Part shown: piece after piece, positions 54,553 to 64,000 of the stretch
Layout of the letters: each line of letters begins with the position of its first letter
Numbering within the stretch: the stretch's first letter is position 1
DNA from: Diaporthe sp. PMI_573
Lineage: Eukaryota; Ascomycota; Sordariomycetes; Diaporthales; Diaporthaceae
DNA: 64,000 nucleotides
Direction of reading: 5' to 3'
Assembly (NCBI GenBank): GCA_021399435.1
Contig: JAJTUP010000125.1
Span: 62,001 to 126,000, forward strand
Notes under the pieces: model-generated
The model's input: the letters and a program-made list of their open reading frames with translations, nothing else
Database searches by the model: none
What the model was told of the DNA's origin: nothing
Made by a program: the position numbers and the translations under genes

Positions 54553-55192
54553 ATGGAAGCCAAGATTCAGGAAGCTTTGCAGTATATTAAAGAATTTCCT
54601 AGAGCTAAAGTCGCCGCAGTTGCGCGAGATTTTGGCGTTCCACGTGGCCGACTTCGTTACCGCCTCGAGGGCCGTACCACACTCTCAGACCGCCCACCCA
54701 CCCACGCAAAGCTTACAGGTCCTGAGGAGAAGGCCCTGTGTCGCTATATCGATCGTCTTGATCGTATCAATCTTTCAGTGCGTACTGAGTTTGTTACGGA
54801 TGCGGCAAATACGATCTTAAAAGAGCGGTCTGGATCAGGGGATTCTCTGACTGTTGGAAGAAAGTGGACTGCTCGCTTTCTGAAGCGCCACAAGTACGGC
54901 AAAAGGCTCCAAAAGAAGATGCATTCAGATCGCCAAGCCTCTGAAGATCTAGAAAGAGTCAATACTTACTTCCAACGCCTCGCTACTATCCTAACTGATG
55001 AAGGGATCCCGCCTGAAGATATCTGGAATATGGATGAGACTGGCTTCCGTATTGGGATTGGCAAAGACCAATTTATCGTCACCAGAAGAAAGAGAGCTCA
55101 CTATTTTGGGATACCTGAGAACAGAGAGTCTGCCACTGCGATTGAGTGTATCTCGGCAGGAGTGCGTGTAATCCCTGCTTTTCTCATCCTCT
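54553..55192 (+). pseudogene. Pogo-type transposase N-terminus, interrupted by hAT
   Basis: From ATG 54553: a Psq-type helix-turn-helix (VAAVARDFGVPRGRLRYRL), a CENP-B-like segment (VGRKWTARFLKRH) and the first catalytic Asp in IWNMDETGFRIG, up to VIPAFLILS. The last two catalytic residues are missing because a hAT element begins at 55193. The 3' half of this pogo does not reappear after the hAT. The frame happens to stay open into the hAT, so a naive reading gives one false fusion protein. Confidence 0.85.
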
Positions 55193-57370
55193 CAGGGCTA
55201 GTGATGTTGTACAGTTTGTACAACCTTGTTGTACGTACGTACGTACAGGAAGAAAATGTACGTACATGTACTATGTACGTACGACTGAGCCCACTATATT
55301 CCAAATCAGGTAATTTATGGGTCATGCCGTACAAGGACGGAGCTGTACAAAACTTTGCCGGCTTAACAACTCAGCGTTACTCTGCCATTCTCTCCCAATT
55401 GAACGCATCGCCAAAAAAGATGGCCCCTGCCAAAGCTGACGCTGCCTTCATTTGGCGACAGTTTATCGACCTCGGCCGCTCGAACCCCAAGAAAAGCAAG
55501 CGATACAGATGCCGTCACTGCCAGAAGGACTTTGCAGCGACCTCTGTTGGGAGGCCGAAAGGGCACCTCGCTGCGTGTGACAAATGGCAAGCTACGCAGC
55601 GACAAGAGCGCCAAGCTCGAGATAACGCCGGCTATCTTCCCTCATATTCTGAAGCTGTACAAAAGAAGATAACGGAGGTCGGAATTCAGCATATCTCTCA
55701 GGACGAGAGCCGCAGTTTCGCCTATGATGCCGCCGCTGCTGTAATCGCCGGCGGTCGCCCCTTCAGCCTCTTCGAGAGCCGTCGTTGGCGTTATTTCTTC
55801 ACTCGCATCAAGCCTGGCTGGAAGCCCCCTAGCCGTGCCGTCATCACGCGAATTCTTCCCGAGTTCTATCAGGAAATCCATGACGAGGGTTTCAAACGTA
55901 TTACCAGCTCGGAATGGTTCAACATCATATTTGACGCCTCCGATAATGTCTCGGGCCACAGGATCGTTAATATCTCGGTACAGGTACCAGACGGCCCGGC
56001 CTTCTACTGGAAAACACTTGACACGGGAGACGAACAGCACACGGCAGAGAACTGGGTGCGGCTGATCTGGGGAGAAATGCAGCAACTGTGCGGCGGCGAT
56101 CTCTCCAGGATCAATTCTATCTGTACGGATACCGAAAATACGATGCGCTCTGTACACGACCTGCTAGGGGGATTCCCAGAGCTCTCACACATCAACTTCT
56201 CTCTGTGCGATTCTCACGGCCTTCAGCTTCTGATTAAAGATATTCTTCTTCTTCCCTTCATCGAGGATCTCTTTAACAACGTCAGCACCCTGCTCGTGTT
56301 CTTCTCACGGTCTAAATTACAATTACAAAGATTGAGAATGTGCCAGCGCACAAGGTGGAACGGAGTAACTCGCGCGCTGATCAGAAGGTACCGGTGAATT
56401 GTTAGCTGCGACTGAGAAATCGATATACTAACCTGCTCGTTCCGAACAGTATAATTACACGCTGGGGTTCCCAGTACAATTCTTTCTTCTCCCTCCTCCG
56501 TTCTCGAGATCCTGCCAGAGACTGGTCTGTTCGAAAAGATGTACGGGATGAGTTGCGATCTCAAGATTGCCCCGTTCTCCTGCCCGAAGCGGTTCGGATC
56601 ATCAAAGACAGCAGCTTCTGGCTAGAACTCGAGGCTGCGATCGCTGTGCTGAAACCGGTGAACGACTTTCAACACGCTTCTGAGGCTGATGGGGCGGGAA
56701 TTGCACACGTTGTAAATCGCTGGCTGCAAATCAAAAGCAAATGGGCTGAGATGAGAGAGGCTGATCAGTTCCCTGATATTCCGTGGGACGATATTGACGC
56801 TATATTCAAAGCTAGGCTTGATAAGCAAACGTACGATATACATTGGATCGCCGATGCCCTCCGGCCTGATACAACAGGTCCAAACTCGAAACTTCCGCCT
56901 AGCGTCTTTGCACGCGTACAAGAATATTTGCAGAAACAGCTGGAAAATGACGACGAGTATCACCGTGCCCTCTCCGAATTCACACACTTCCGAATGCGTA
57001 CAGGCGGCCCAGACGGCTTATTCAATAAGCACAGCGCTGTATACGACGATGGCTTCAGGCCAGCAATGGCGTGGCAGTGCCTCCTCAACCAGGGCTCGAT
57101 TCTGGCTAGAGTAGCTGTGAAGGTAATGAACACGCTTGCAAACTCCGTACCTTCAGAACGAAGTTTCTCTGCTGTCAGTTTCATACACACGAAAGCTCGA
57201 AATCGCCTTACGCCCATGCACGCGGACATGCAGGCCTTCATTTTTATGAATGATCGCGTATTAGATCGCCTTAAGGATCAGAAGTACACGCATAAAAAGC
57301 GCTGGGCGGATCTTGAGGAGAAGGACTGGCTGGAACTTGAAGATTCGTACCTCGAGTTGTCCATCTACGA
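55193..57370 (+). mobile_element. hAT transposon inserted in pogo, 3' end lost
   Basis: The left end CAGGGCTAGTGATG at 55193 fits hAT termini; 8 bp before it (CATCCTCT) are the candidate target duplication. The 5' region carries many GTACGT/TGTACA words. The transposase gene follows. At about 57370 hAT similarity stops and antisense MATE sequence starts, so the right terminus is deleted. Confidence 0.7.
55420..57370 (+). CDS. hAT transposase, C-terminal end truncated
   Basis: ATG 55420 opens a BED finger ([25 protein letters not shown]). The catalytic region follows, with [18 protein letters not shown] (first Asp), [10 protein letters not shown] and [16 protein letters not shown] 62-bp intron (56388..56449, GTACCG donor, ACTAACC branch, CAG) joins to [20 protein letters not shown]. 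The dimerisation region has [22 protein letters not shown] and ends at [14 protein letters not shown]. No internal stop is seen. It encodes most of an enzyme of about 630 residues. It may still be expressed, but without its right terminus the element cannot move itself. Confidence 0.85.
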
Positions 57371-58832
57371 CACAAATATCAACGAAACTAAAGACAAGAC
57401 TACCACCAAAAACGAGACTATGATAGGTCCAAGCCTTATCAGCCGACAAACTCGCTGTCTGACATACAATAGCCCAAGGCAACACATAGAGCAAATTGCT
57501 CGCTAGACTTTGCCAAAGGTACCATCCTGGTCGCGTTGCCAACAAGATTGTCGCTAGCATCGTAGACACGGCATAGAAGATGTAACACCAGTCGATAGTT
57601 CGCCACATCATTGCCGTCACGCCAGCAACCTCATCCGAGCCGCTGAGGTATCGGGCGAAAGGACGGGCACCGAAATATGTAAGGAACAGACAGACAGGGA
57701 CCTCGATGATGAGAGCAATGATGAGGGAGACGAGAGCTGGCCGGGTGATTTTGATGATGTTTTGCTTCGTAGCCTTTGGACGGCGGGTTTCAACCCCGAT
57801 CGCCTGTCTCCAGGCACCCCATGCGTGACCGACAAAAGCGAGGGAGGTCTGTTCGAGGGCTTGTACAGGGACCATGATAAGCCCCCATCGAATCGTGTTG
57901 AAAACGCCCCATGCTGTCGCATACGTTGATCCCATTGACACGATGTTGCTGACTAGCCAGAGATAAAGTGCGTTGCGGATTGCCGACTCGCTGAAGGTCA
58001 GGATGCCGGGACGAAGCAAGATTAGAAGCGCGTTGGCACTGGCCTTTGTTGTACTCCAATCCTCTCGGTTATCTCTGTCCTTCTGATACGGAATGGTGTT
58101 CCTCCAGAGGAAGTATGCCAGACCCAGAAATGCCGACGCCAGGCTGCAAGCGAGCTGGATCCCTGCTTGCATATTGACCGTGGGCTGATGAGAGCCAACA
58201 TGGATCTTCGAGATGATCAGCAGATCTAGGATGATGTTAACGGTAAACTTGACGGAGTTTATGATCAACGGGACATCAGGTCGGTCGAGCGCCCTCGTAG
58301 CCGACGCAACAGCTGTCTCAATCGAAGAGCTGAATGCGCTGAACGCTCCGATGTGTACGTATGTAACGCTCACATCACGGACGTCCACAGGTACGAAGCC
58401 ATCAGCAAACGTCTTGGCCCCACCCACGAATGCCAGGCTCATGATCAGGCCCAAGATGGACTGGAAGAGGATGAGGGTGTGTGTGAGTTGGAGCCGTTCT
58501 CCGAGGGTACGAGAGGCTTGGTCGCCGATGATAACCCATGCCGCTCGCGGGAGGCCTTCATTGAGGACCTCCGCGACTACGCCGATGTAGGTGTATACGT
58601 CGGTGGTTACGACAAGGGAAGAATCGATATTGGCGACCCACAGCTTCGAGAGGGTACTGTAGAGGGCAGGGAGAATGAAGGAAGCGAGGTTGAAGATGAG
58701 GGCGCCGGTGTAGGCTTTGCGATGGAATGGTTTGTAGGATGACGGCTTGGGGAAAGTTATGTTATCCTCTCGCGCCCCGACGTTAGGAGACGCCGGGCGA
58801 GCGGTCTCTTCAATATCGATTTTGGGAAGCAT
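57371..58832 (-). CDS. MATE-type multidrug/toxin efflux transporter, C-terminus fused to hAT antisense
   Basis: The frame opens at 58916; I prefer the ATG at 58832 (MLPKIDIEE). About 480 residues with around twelve hydrophobic segments, among them [60 protein letters not shown] and LVPV-type loops ([15 protein letters not shown]), ending [14 protein letters not shown] and [18 protein letters not shown] carriers export drugs using ion gradients at membranes. The natural last residues are lost: beyond about 57370 the frame continues to 57261 through antisense hAT sequence. The transporter core looks complete and could still work. Confidence 0.8.
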
Positions 58833-58916
58833 CGTGTAGCCTACGCGGAGGTTTACAATGAATAATGAGGACAAAAGGGCGTTGACTGCGCGATCGAGTA
58901 GTAGCAATCTCATCAT

Positions 58917-60538
58917 CTTATGAATATCGTCACTATCTTATTCACATGCACACCATCACGGGGTGATTAGTTGATAGCGTGACAGAAGAATTTCCCATAC
59001 ATTTTTGCTGTACTGCACTAACCTTCAACACCCTTGCGATAGACTCCAAACCTTGGCTTCCACTAAATACCGACAAGCTCTACCCCGCACCAACGTCAGG
59101 TGCCTTACTCAGCGTCACCGCTAAATCGGTTCCCAGCAGGTTTGCGGGTCCCGTGCTCATGTATTTTCTCGGGTCCCCATGGGAGTGATGAAGCAAGCTA
59201 GTTTTTTAGACGGACGCGTCGCGATCATGCCAATTCCCGTCCAAGACCTCCTTCGTGGCGCTAAGCTTGCAAGCTTCTTCACGGAGTTGGCCAAGTTTTA
59301 TGATCCAGGCCTAGCTTTGGAACAGCTAGGATAACTGGGACACCAGCCAGGTCCACTTTAACAAGCAAATACGGAGGATCCTTTTTCGGCTCCGTATCGC
59401 TGGAATGAACTTCAGCTAAGCACTGCAAGTACCTTTACTTGTTTCGGATGTACTGAACCGTGCTCAACCCCCTTCCAAGACGTCAGTGGTAGACGCCAAA
59501 CTTGCAAGACTCTCCACGCTGTATGCCACCGCCAAACCCCAGTAGTCAAGTGGACTGACTGCATGTTTTCTCGTAACGCGACACGCCAATTGACGCCAAA
59601 ATTGTCTGCGGTGCTGTGGTGCCCTCATGTGTAGTGTCACCCTGTTCCGGCGACCTTGTTTGGGATTGTTTGCGAGGCGGTTGGTTCGGGCGCCGTTCGG
59701 CAGTTTCGGTCCCGTCGACGCTTTTTCCGAGGTCAAAACCGCTGGCAGACACCCGAGGGCTATTTGTATCACGGGGCGTCGCCTCCGACTCCGTAGGTAA
59801 GCCGATCGCAGACTGGACTGCACGGGGCCGCATACCACCTCACCTGACACTTTCAAACGAAGAAGACCAGAATAGAACGCCCAGTACGACGGAAAGGCGG
59901 GCTGTCATCTTAGAGAAGTATTCTCTCGGCCTTCAAGTTCTAAAGCTAACTTGAAAGATTTAGCACCCATTTCGGAAACTGTGGTCACAGCGTACGTATT
60001 TGGTGGAAGTGGCGGTTGGCCAATGCGCACAGTCGGTCAAGAGGTGGTCGTGAGAGGCTTCGTAGTCAGGTTGAAGCTGCCCGCCGAGAGTAGGAAATAT
60101 CCGACGCGGCTTTGTTGTCACCAAACGTGTTTTACGAGCATTTTGATTAACTCACGACAGTTTGGCAGAAGTCAGAGGGCGAGTGTTGTGCTACAAAGGT
60201 GTGCCCAACTGAAATCTTTGCTACATAGTCAGTTATACCAAGATTGAAGTAGAACCAGCCTTAGAAGCATGATCAATTGAAAGGTGTCTCCCAAACAAAC
60301 TCGACTTGAATAACCCGGGCGGCATCAAGTGAGATACCAAACACTACCCTTCGTGAGGCTCCGGAGGCTCGAATAGGAAAATCCAAGGCTCCGATCAATG
60401 CCACACAACATCACATGGCACGTAGATAGAGTTGATGTTAACATGACGTCCAAACCTCGCGTAATGTTAATCAACATGGCCATCGTGTAATGTGTATGTG
60501 TACAATATTGATTTCGTTAACATCACCCCTGCAGTAGC
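58917..60538. other. No supported gene
   Basis: Probably MATE upstream sequence near 58920-59000. Overlapping frames at 59464..59954 look random. Nothing recognisable. Confidence 0.4.
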
Positions 60539-62240
60539 CTAAGCCTCATCCTCCATTTCAGTTTCGTCAATTTTAAACCCCATTACAACATCCCCAAAGC
60601 CCCCTGTAGTAAACTCCTCGGCCTCTTCGTCGCTCTCCACCACTGTATGGCCATTTAACCATGCTGTGGCCTTCATCTTCATGGTTTCGTCGTCATCACA
60701 ACTCTGCAGATTCACCAGTTCCTCCTCCTCCTGAATCGACAGCAGCAAGGGGTCAATCTGTTAGATCAGGCCTGCGCGATACCAAAATCGAAGTACCTGA
60801 CACATGCTCACAATTTCTGCATCAAGAACTATCCTATATGGCAAGACCATTCTGCCAGATGCTGAGAATAGCCTCTCACACTCTGCAGACATGGCCTAGA
60901 CCGTGAGAAATCAAGAGCCATCCGAGACAGACGGGGATATCTATATCGCCTCTCATGCCAGTATGCAACGGGATCTCGGGTCTCGACATACTCGCCGTCA
61001 TTAGCACACCAAGACTCGTACTCGTCGCCAGAAATTCGCCGATTCTGCTGCTGGGGCTGCTTTCGACTGTCGTTATGGTCAAACGGGTCGAAAACTTGCG
61101 CCTTTTTGGAGGCGGCGCTTCCTCGCCGTCATAATCATCAGCCACAACGAGATCTGAATAGTTTTGCTGCCAAACTGCCTTCACCATGGTCTTCGCCGTC
61201 GAAATCCAAGTCGGAGTCTGCTCCCATTGCTGCTCAAACCATGCCCAGCCATAAGAGGGATGGAGCGCCAAGGCCGTGTAATAGACAGGTGTTTCATCGA
61301 GTTCTTAGATGGTCAGCTTTGGCCATATAGCCACCAAGATAACTTACTATGGTAGTACTCGTCCATCTTCTGCCATGCTAAGTTGATACCAATCCTGAAT
61401 TGGTCAGGATCGGGAAAGTCCTCGGCCTCGGCCTTGAACTTTTCAAGCTTGGCCATAAGCCTCTCAAACCCTAAGATGACATCCCATATGTTGCCGTAAG
61501 AGCCGACAAATCCATGCTTGCGTTTTCGAACTTGGCCATCACCCTCCAGAGTTTTCACCACTGTTTCAAACTCTGTTAGGATCTCCTCGAGCCGCTGGAG
61601 CACATCCCAGTCATTTCGAGACAGCTGTGATTCATCTCTGATGATATGAGGTACCTTAGCACCCTTCCTGACTTGCTTGGTGCGTTTGGTCCTGTTCTCA
61701 TCCTCCCACTCCTGCTTGAATTTGAGGATGGTGAGCTCGAGGTGTCTTCGAAGTTTGAGCGCTCGACGGATCATGTAGAGCTGCGAGAGCCAGCGCGTGT
61801 CGCTGTCTCGAATGACTTGGAGTGGTTTTCTAGCTCGTAACTTGGCCCTTGATGCCTTTTTAATATCATCGGCTTGGATGTCTCGGAGTAGATAGGATAA
61901 GCGTTGCGCACGATAAATGTGATGCACAATATTATGCAGCTTGCCCAAAACATCTTAGCGAAGGAACCCAAGATTCAGGGTAGTTGACACACCAACAGGC
62001 CCTTTCTTCAACCACCTTTCCCATTCGACATCAGATACGACACTGGCACCACTGAATGGGTCGTCCAGCTCGAGAGCATCCGCACACTTGCCGAAAAGAA
62101 GGGCTTTCGCTGCAAGATTGAGGGTATGGCCAAAGCAGCGCACGCGTCGGCGCTTACCCTCAAACCCAATGAGTTCACCAAGCGAGTCCATTGCTGTATC
62201 GTTATTGGGAGCATTGTCGAGGGTTTCACCTATTCAAGGA
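60539..62240 (-). mobile_element. Degenerate hAT transposase
   Basis: Pieces along the minus strand: TLDNAPNNDTAMDSLGELIG and RRVRCFGHTLNLAAKALLFG (about 62220-62080), LHNIVHHIYRAQRLSYLLRD and IRDSDTRWLSQLYMIRRAL (61940-61740), INLAWQKMDEYY (about 61385-61350), then TPVYYTALALHPSYGWAWFE (about 61290-61230) and RYRYPRLSRMALD (about 60930). The order matches fungal hAT transposases from the catalytic core to the dimerisation domain. Frame changes and stops break it; a last acidic frame ends at 60539. The N-terminal BED finger and termini are not seen. It is inactive and differs from the other two hAT pieces. Confidence 0.75.
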
Positions 62241-63039
62241 ACACGGTATGACAGACCCGTCCGGAAAGAGAGAGCAGTCAAAGGTGAAGAACTGAGTGAC
62301 CGAAAAGACACCATCTCACAATATTATTGCCATGCTTGGCCTGGATGTTTCCAAACCATGAGAGCAGGTGATTGTAAACGCCTTGATTAGACGCTTTGAT
62401 CTGTGATCTGTTGCAGGACTGCATTGTTGACAAAGTTCCCGTTTTAGCGGCTAGGTCAACAGGGGCCATCGATTGGGATCAATTACCAAACCTTATCCCG
62501 CCGACTAACGAACTCGAGGAGGGCAAAAATGTCCTTGCCATCGTTTGGCCACACGAGAATGCCTCTTCTTGTGAATTTCGGGACAATATTGCAGAAGGGA
62601 CGTCTTCAAAGGGCTGTCATGGTCACCACGGCTGCGAAGCGGCATAGAAAACAATGAGACTCATCCTTGGACTATCTAGCACGTCAGGATAAACATCCTT
62701 ATCTACACGTGGGTGACTATACTTTTGAAAGCTCGGCCAACGAGGCTAGTGATTGTCCTGGAGCTCTCAACCTGCATATTCTGAGGTTACCAGCAATGAC
62801 AACGTTTTTAAGCAGGATGTACAAGGCGCAGAGGGATGGAAAAAGGCTACGCTGGCCGAGAAGGCAGCTTTCGAGAAGAAGACCATAGCGCTGGGATTCC
62901 ATCCTAACAGCAGGCAGGTTGAATTGCCTATTCCCTGGTGGTTTTTGCACTTGCAAATGGGTGCTTGCCGTACGGAGCAGTGTCCTGACTTAAATATCGC
63001 ATCTAAGGCGAAAGCAATCTTGTCAATAGTGCTAGTATA
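62241..63039. other. No supported gene
   Basis: Upstream of the hAT remnant. Frames here overlap each other without motifs. Confidence 0.35.
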
Positions 63040-63255
63040 CTGTTGAACCTCTAGGCGAAGTCTTGGATTCTCTTGGCGAATCCTGGCAATTTCATCTTCC
63101 CGTTGATCTCGCTCTGCTTCAAGTATCCGTGTGCGACTCAGAAGTCCTTCGTACAGCTCTTTAGGTATCGTGGGTCCCGCACTTAGCATCGGCCGATCAT
63201 GGAGGCGGGCTGGTGGTACAGGGCGCCTCTCGGGTACTAGTGGTGTTGGGGGCAA
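63040..63255 (-). CDS. Possible coiled-coil open frame
   Basis: From a start near 63255, a Pro-rich leader leads into a helix-rich stretch (LYEGLLSRTRILEAERDQRE, IARIRQENPRLRLEVQQY). After about 63030 composition becomes random. No family recognised. Confidence 0.3.
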
Positions 63256-63749
63256 CGCCTTTTCACGAACATCACCGGCGGACTAGACGAACTGGGCAGC
63301 AAGGCTCATCATCGTGTCAGATCCATATTTTGGGATCATTCCAATATCATTCCAATGGAACCATTTTGCCGCGATGAGTTTGAGATAGGTGGAGCGTCCA
63401 GCGGTGTTCAGCTGCCTGGACAAGGGCCGGATGGTATTATGGCGCGAGTCCCACCGTGTGGAAACAAAACGCCCAGCGCTGGTAGTCTTCGTGAGGCTCG
63501 TTTGAATTCCGATGTGTATGGCATTGCCCGACGTCGTTAATCAAGGTCGTGTCGAGCTCATACACCTCGCAGGTGCAGTCACTGTGCTCGCCGTCACCCG
63601 TAAGAAGGAAGGCGTGGACCTTGCTGGCCAGCAGCCCGATGGCGTGGCGCCGTTGGTGCTATCTACTTTTATTTGAAGTAGGTGAGTGATATCTACGCTT
63701 AGAAGCCCACGGATTCTTTTCCAGCCATTACTACAATGACCTCGTCTTG
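63256..63749. other. No supported gene
   Basis: Short random frames only. Confidence 0.35.
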
Positions 63750-63773
63750 TTTTTTTTTTTTTTTTTTTTTTTT
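63750..63773 (+). repeat. 24-nt T homopolymer
   Basis: Uninterrupted T run. On the minus strand it reads as poly-A and could be the tail of a retroposed sequence, but no matching body was recognised. Confidence 0.9.
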
Positions 63774-64000
63774 ACTATCGCCGTTACTGTCGCCGTCGTC
63801 GCTGCTAGTAAGCTCACCAGCTGTTAGATTTATGGGAGACAGCTGGTTGATAACTAGTCCTCTGCGCCCCTATCTGTGCTGCCTGAAACAAGGACGGGCT
63901 TCCGTTTGGTTCTCGAACCTGTCAGTGACCGCGACCAAAGTACATAAGCCCGCTGTTGGCTCCCTTTCCCCCCTCTCCTCGCTGGACACGGCACTGCTAT
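63774..64000. other. Window edge, nothing recognised
   Basis: CT-rich end (CCCCCCTCTCCTCGC) could be the promoter or leader of a gene starting beyond the window. Confidence 0.3.

Noticed and set aside
54532..56397. A single 621-residue fusion transposase
   Set aside because: The N-terminus is pogo-type and the rest hAT-type; the hAT terminus at 55193 explains the join as an insertion.
59464..59954. Possible gene with natural-looking frames on both strands
   Set aside because: Frames on opposite strands overlap with random composition; no motif, intron or family seen.
1..64000. CRISPR array or bacterial operon structure
   Set aside because: Introns, families and promoters are fungal; the tandem repeats have no spacers.

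Overview
The window looks like nuclear DNA of a filamentous ascomycete (Pezizomycotina, most likely a Sordariomycete). Introns are short (about 47-118 bp) with GT/AG ends and CTAAC-like branch sites. The gene families are fungal (Argonaute, small SET protein, PLAC8-type Cys-rich protein, highly reducing PKS, DUF7732-like secreted protein, G1 cyclin), and the transposons are fungal classes (chromovirus, Tad-like LINE, pogo/Fot, BED-finger hAT). Exon joins, frames and family calls were made by eye; no database search was run.

Layout. 0-7 kb: a partial secreted-protein gene, a broken C2H2 zinc-finger paralogue, an internally deleted chromovirus with one LTR, and an unrecognised two-exon gene. 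8.9-16.2 kb is the most gene-like block: a four-exon SET-domain gene, a complete two-exon Argonaute with an intact DEDH slicer set, and a frameshifted small secreted protein. 16.9-18.7 kb: a Ulp1-like domain without its nucleophile abutting the C-terminal half of a PIF1-like helicase. 19.3-24.9 kb: intact small genes (PLAC8, a PD-(D/E)XK-like protein, a three-exon orphan) among truncated dynamin and ferric-reductase pieces. 25-30 kb: broken G1 cyclin, hAT N-terminus, FG nucleoporin and PKS ER/KR fragments. 30.1-32.4 kb: a second, long Ulp1-like protein with an RGG tract. 32.8-41.2 kb: repeat-rich (dispersed 87-bp repeat, 14-, 12- and about 20-bp tandem repeats), with an orphan two-exon gene next to the 12-bp minisatellite and an ankyrin fragment. 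41.7-47.2 kb: the better-preserved C2H2 paralogue, a TPR fragment, a LINE fragment and an HMG-CoA reductase copy split into opposite orientations. 48.08-50.39 kb: an apparently complete pogo-type transposon with 62-bp inverted repeats and subterminal palindromes. 50.6-52.2 kb: an unrecognised multi-exon gene region. 54.5-58.8 kb: a pogo N-terminus split by a hAT element whose 3' end is fused tail-to-tail to a MATE transporter gene. 60.5-62.2 kb: a degenerate second hAT. The rest is mostly non-coding.

Overall this is a repeat-rich, gene-poor accessory-type region. Few genes seem functional (Argonaute, SET, PLAC8, the PD-(D/E)XK-like gene, two or three orphans, perhaps MATE). Many others are truncated copies of normally conserved genes. 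The genes do not form one pathway. The only plausible functional theme is silencing: Argonaute beside a small SET methyltransferase-like gene, set among mobile elements.
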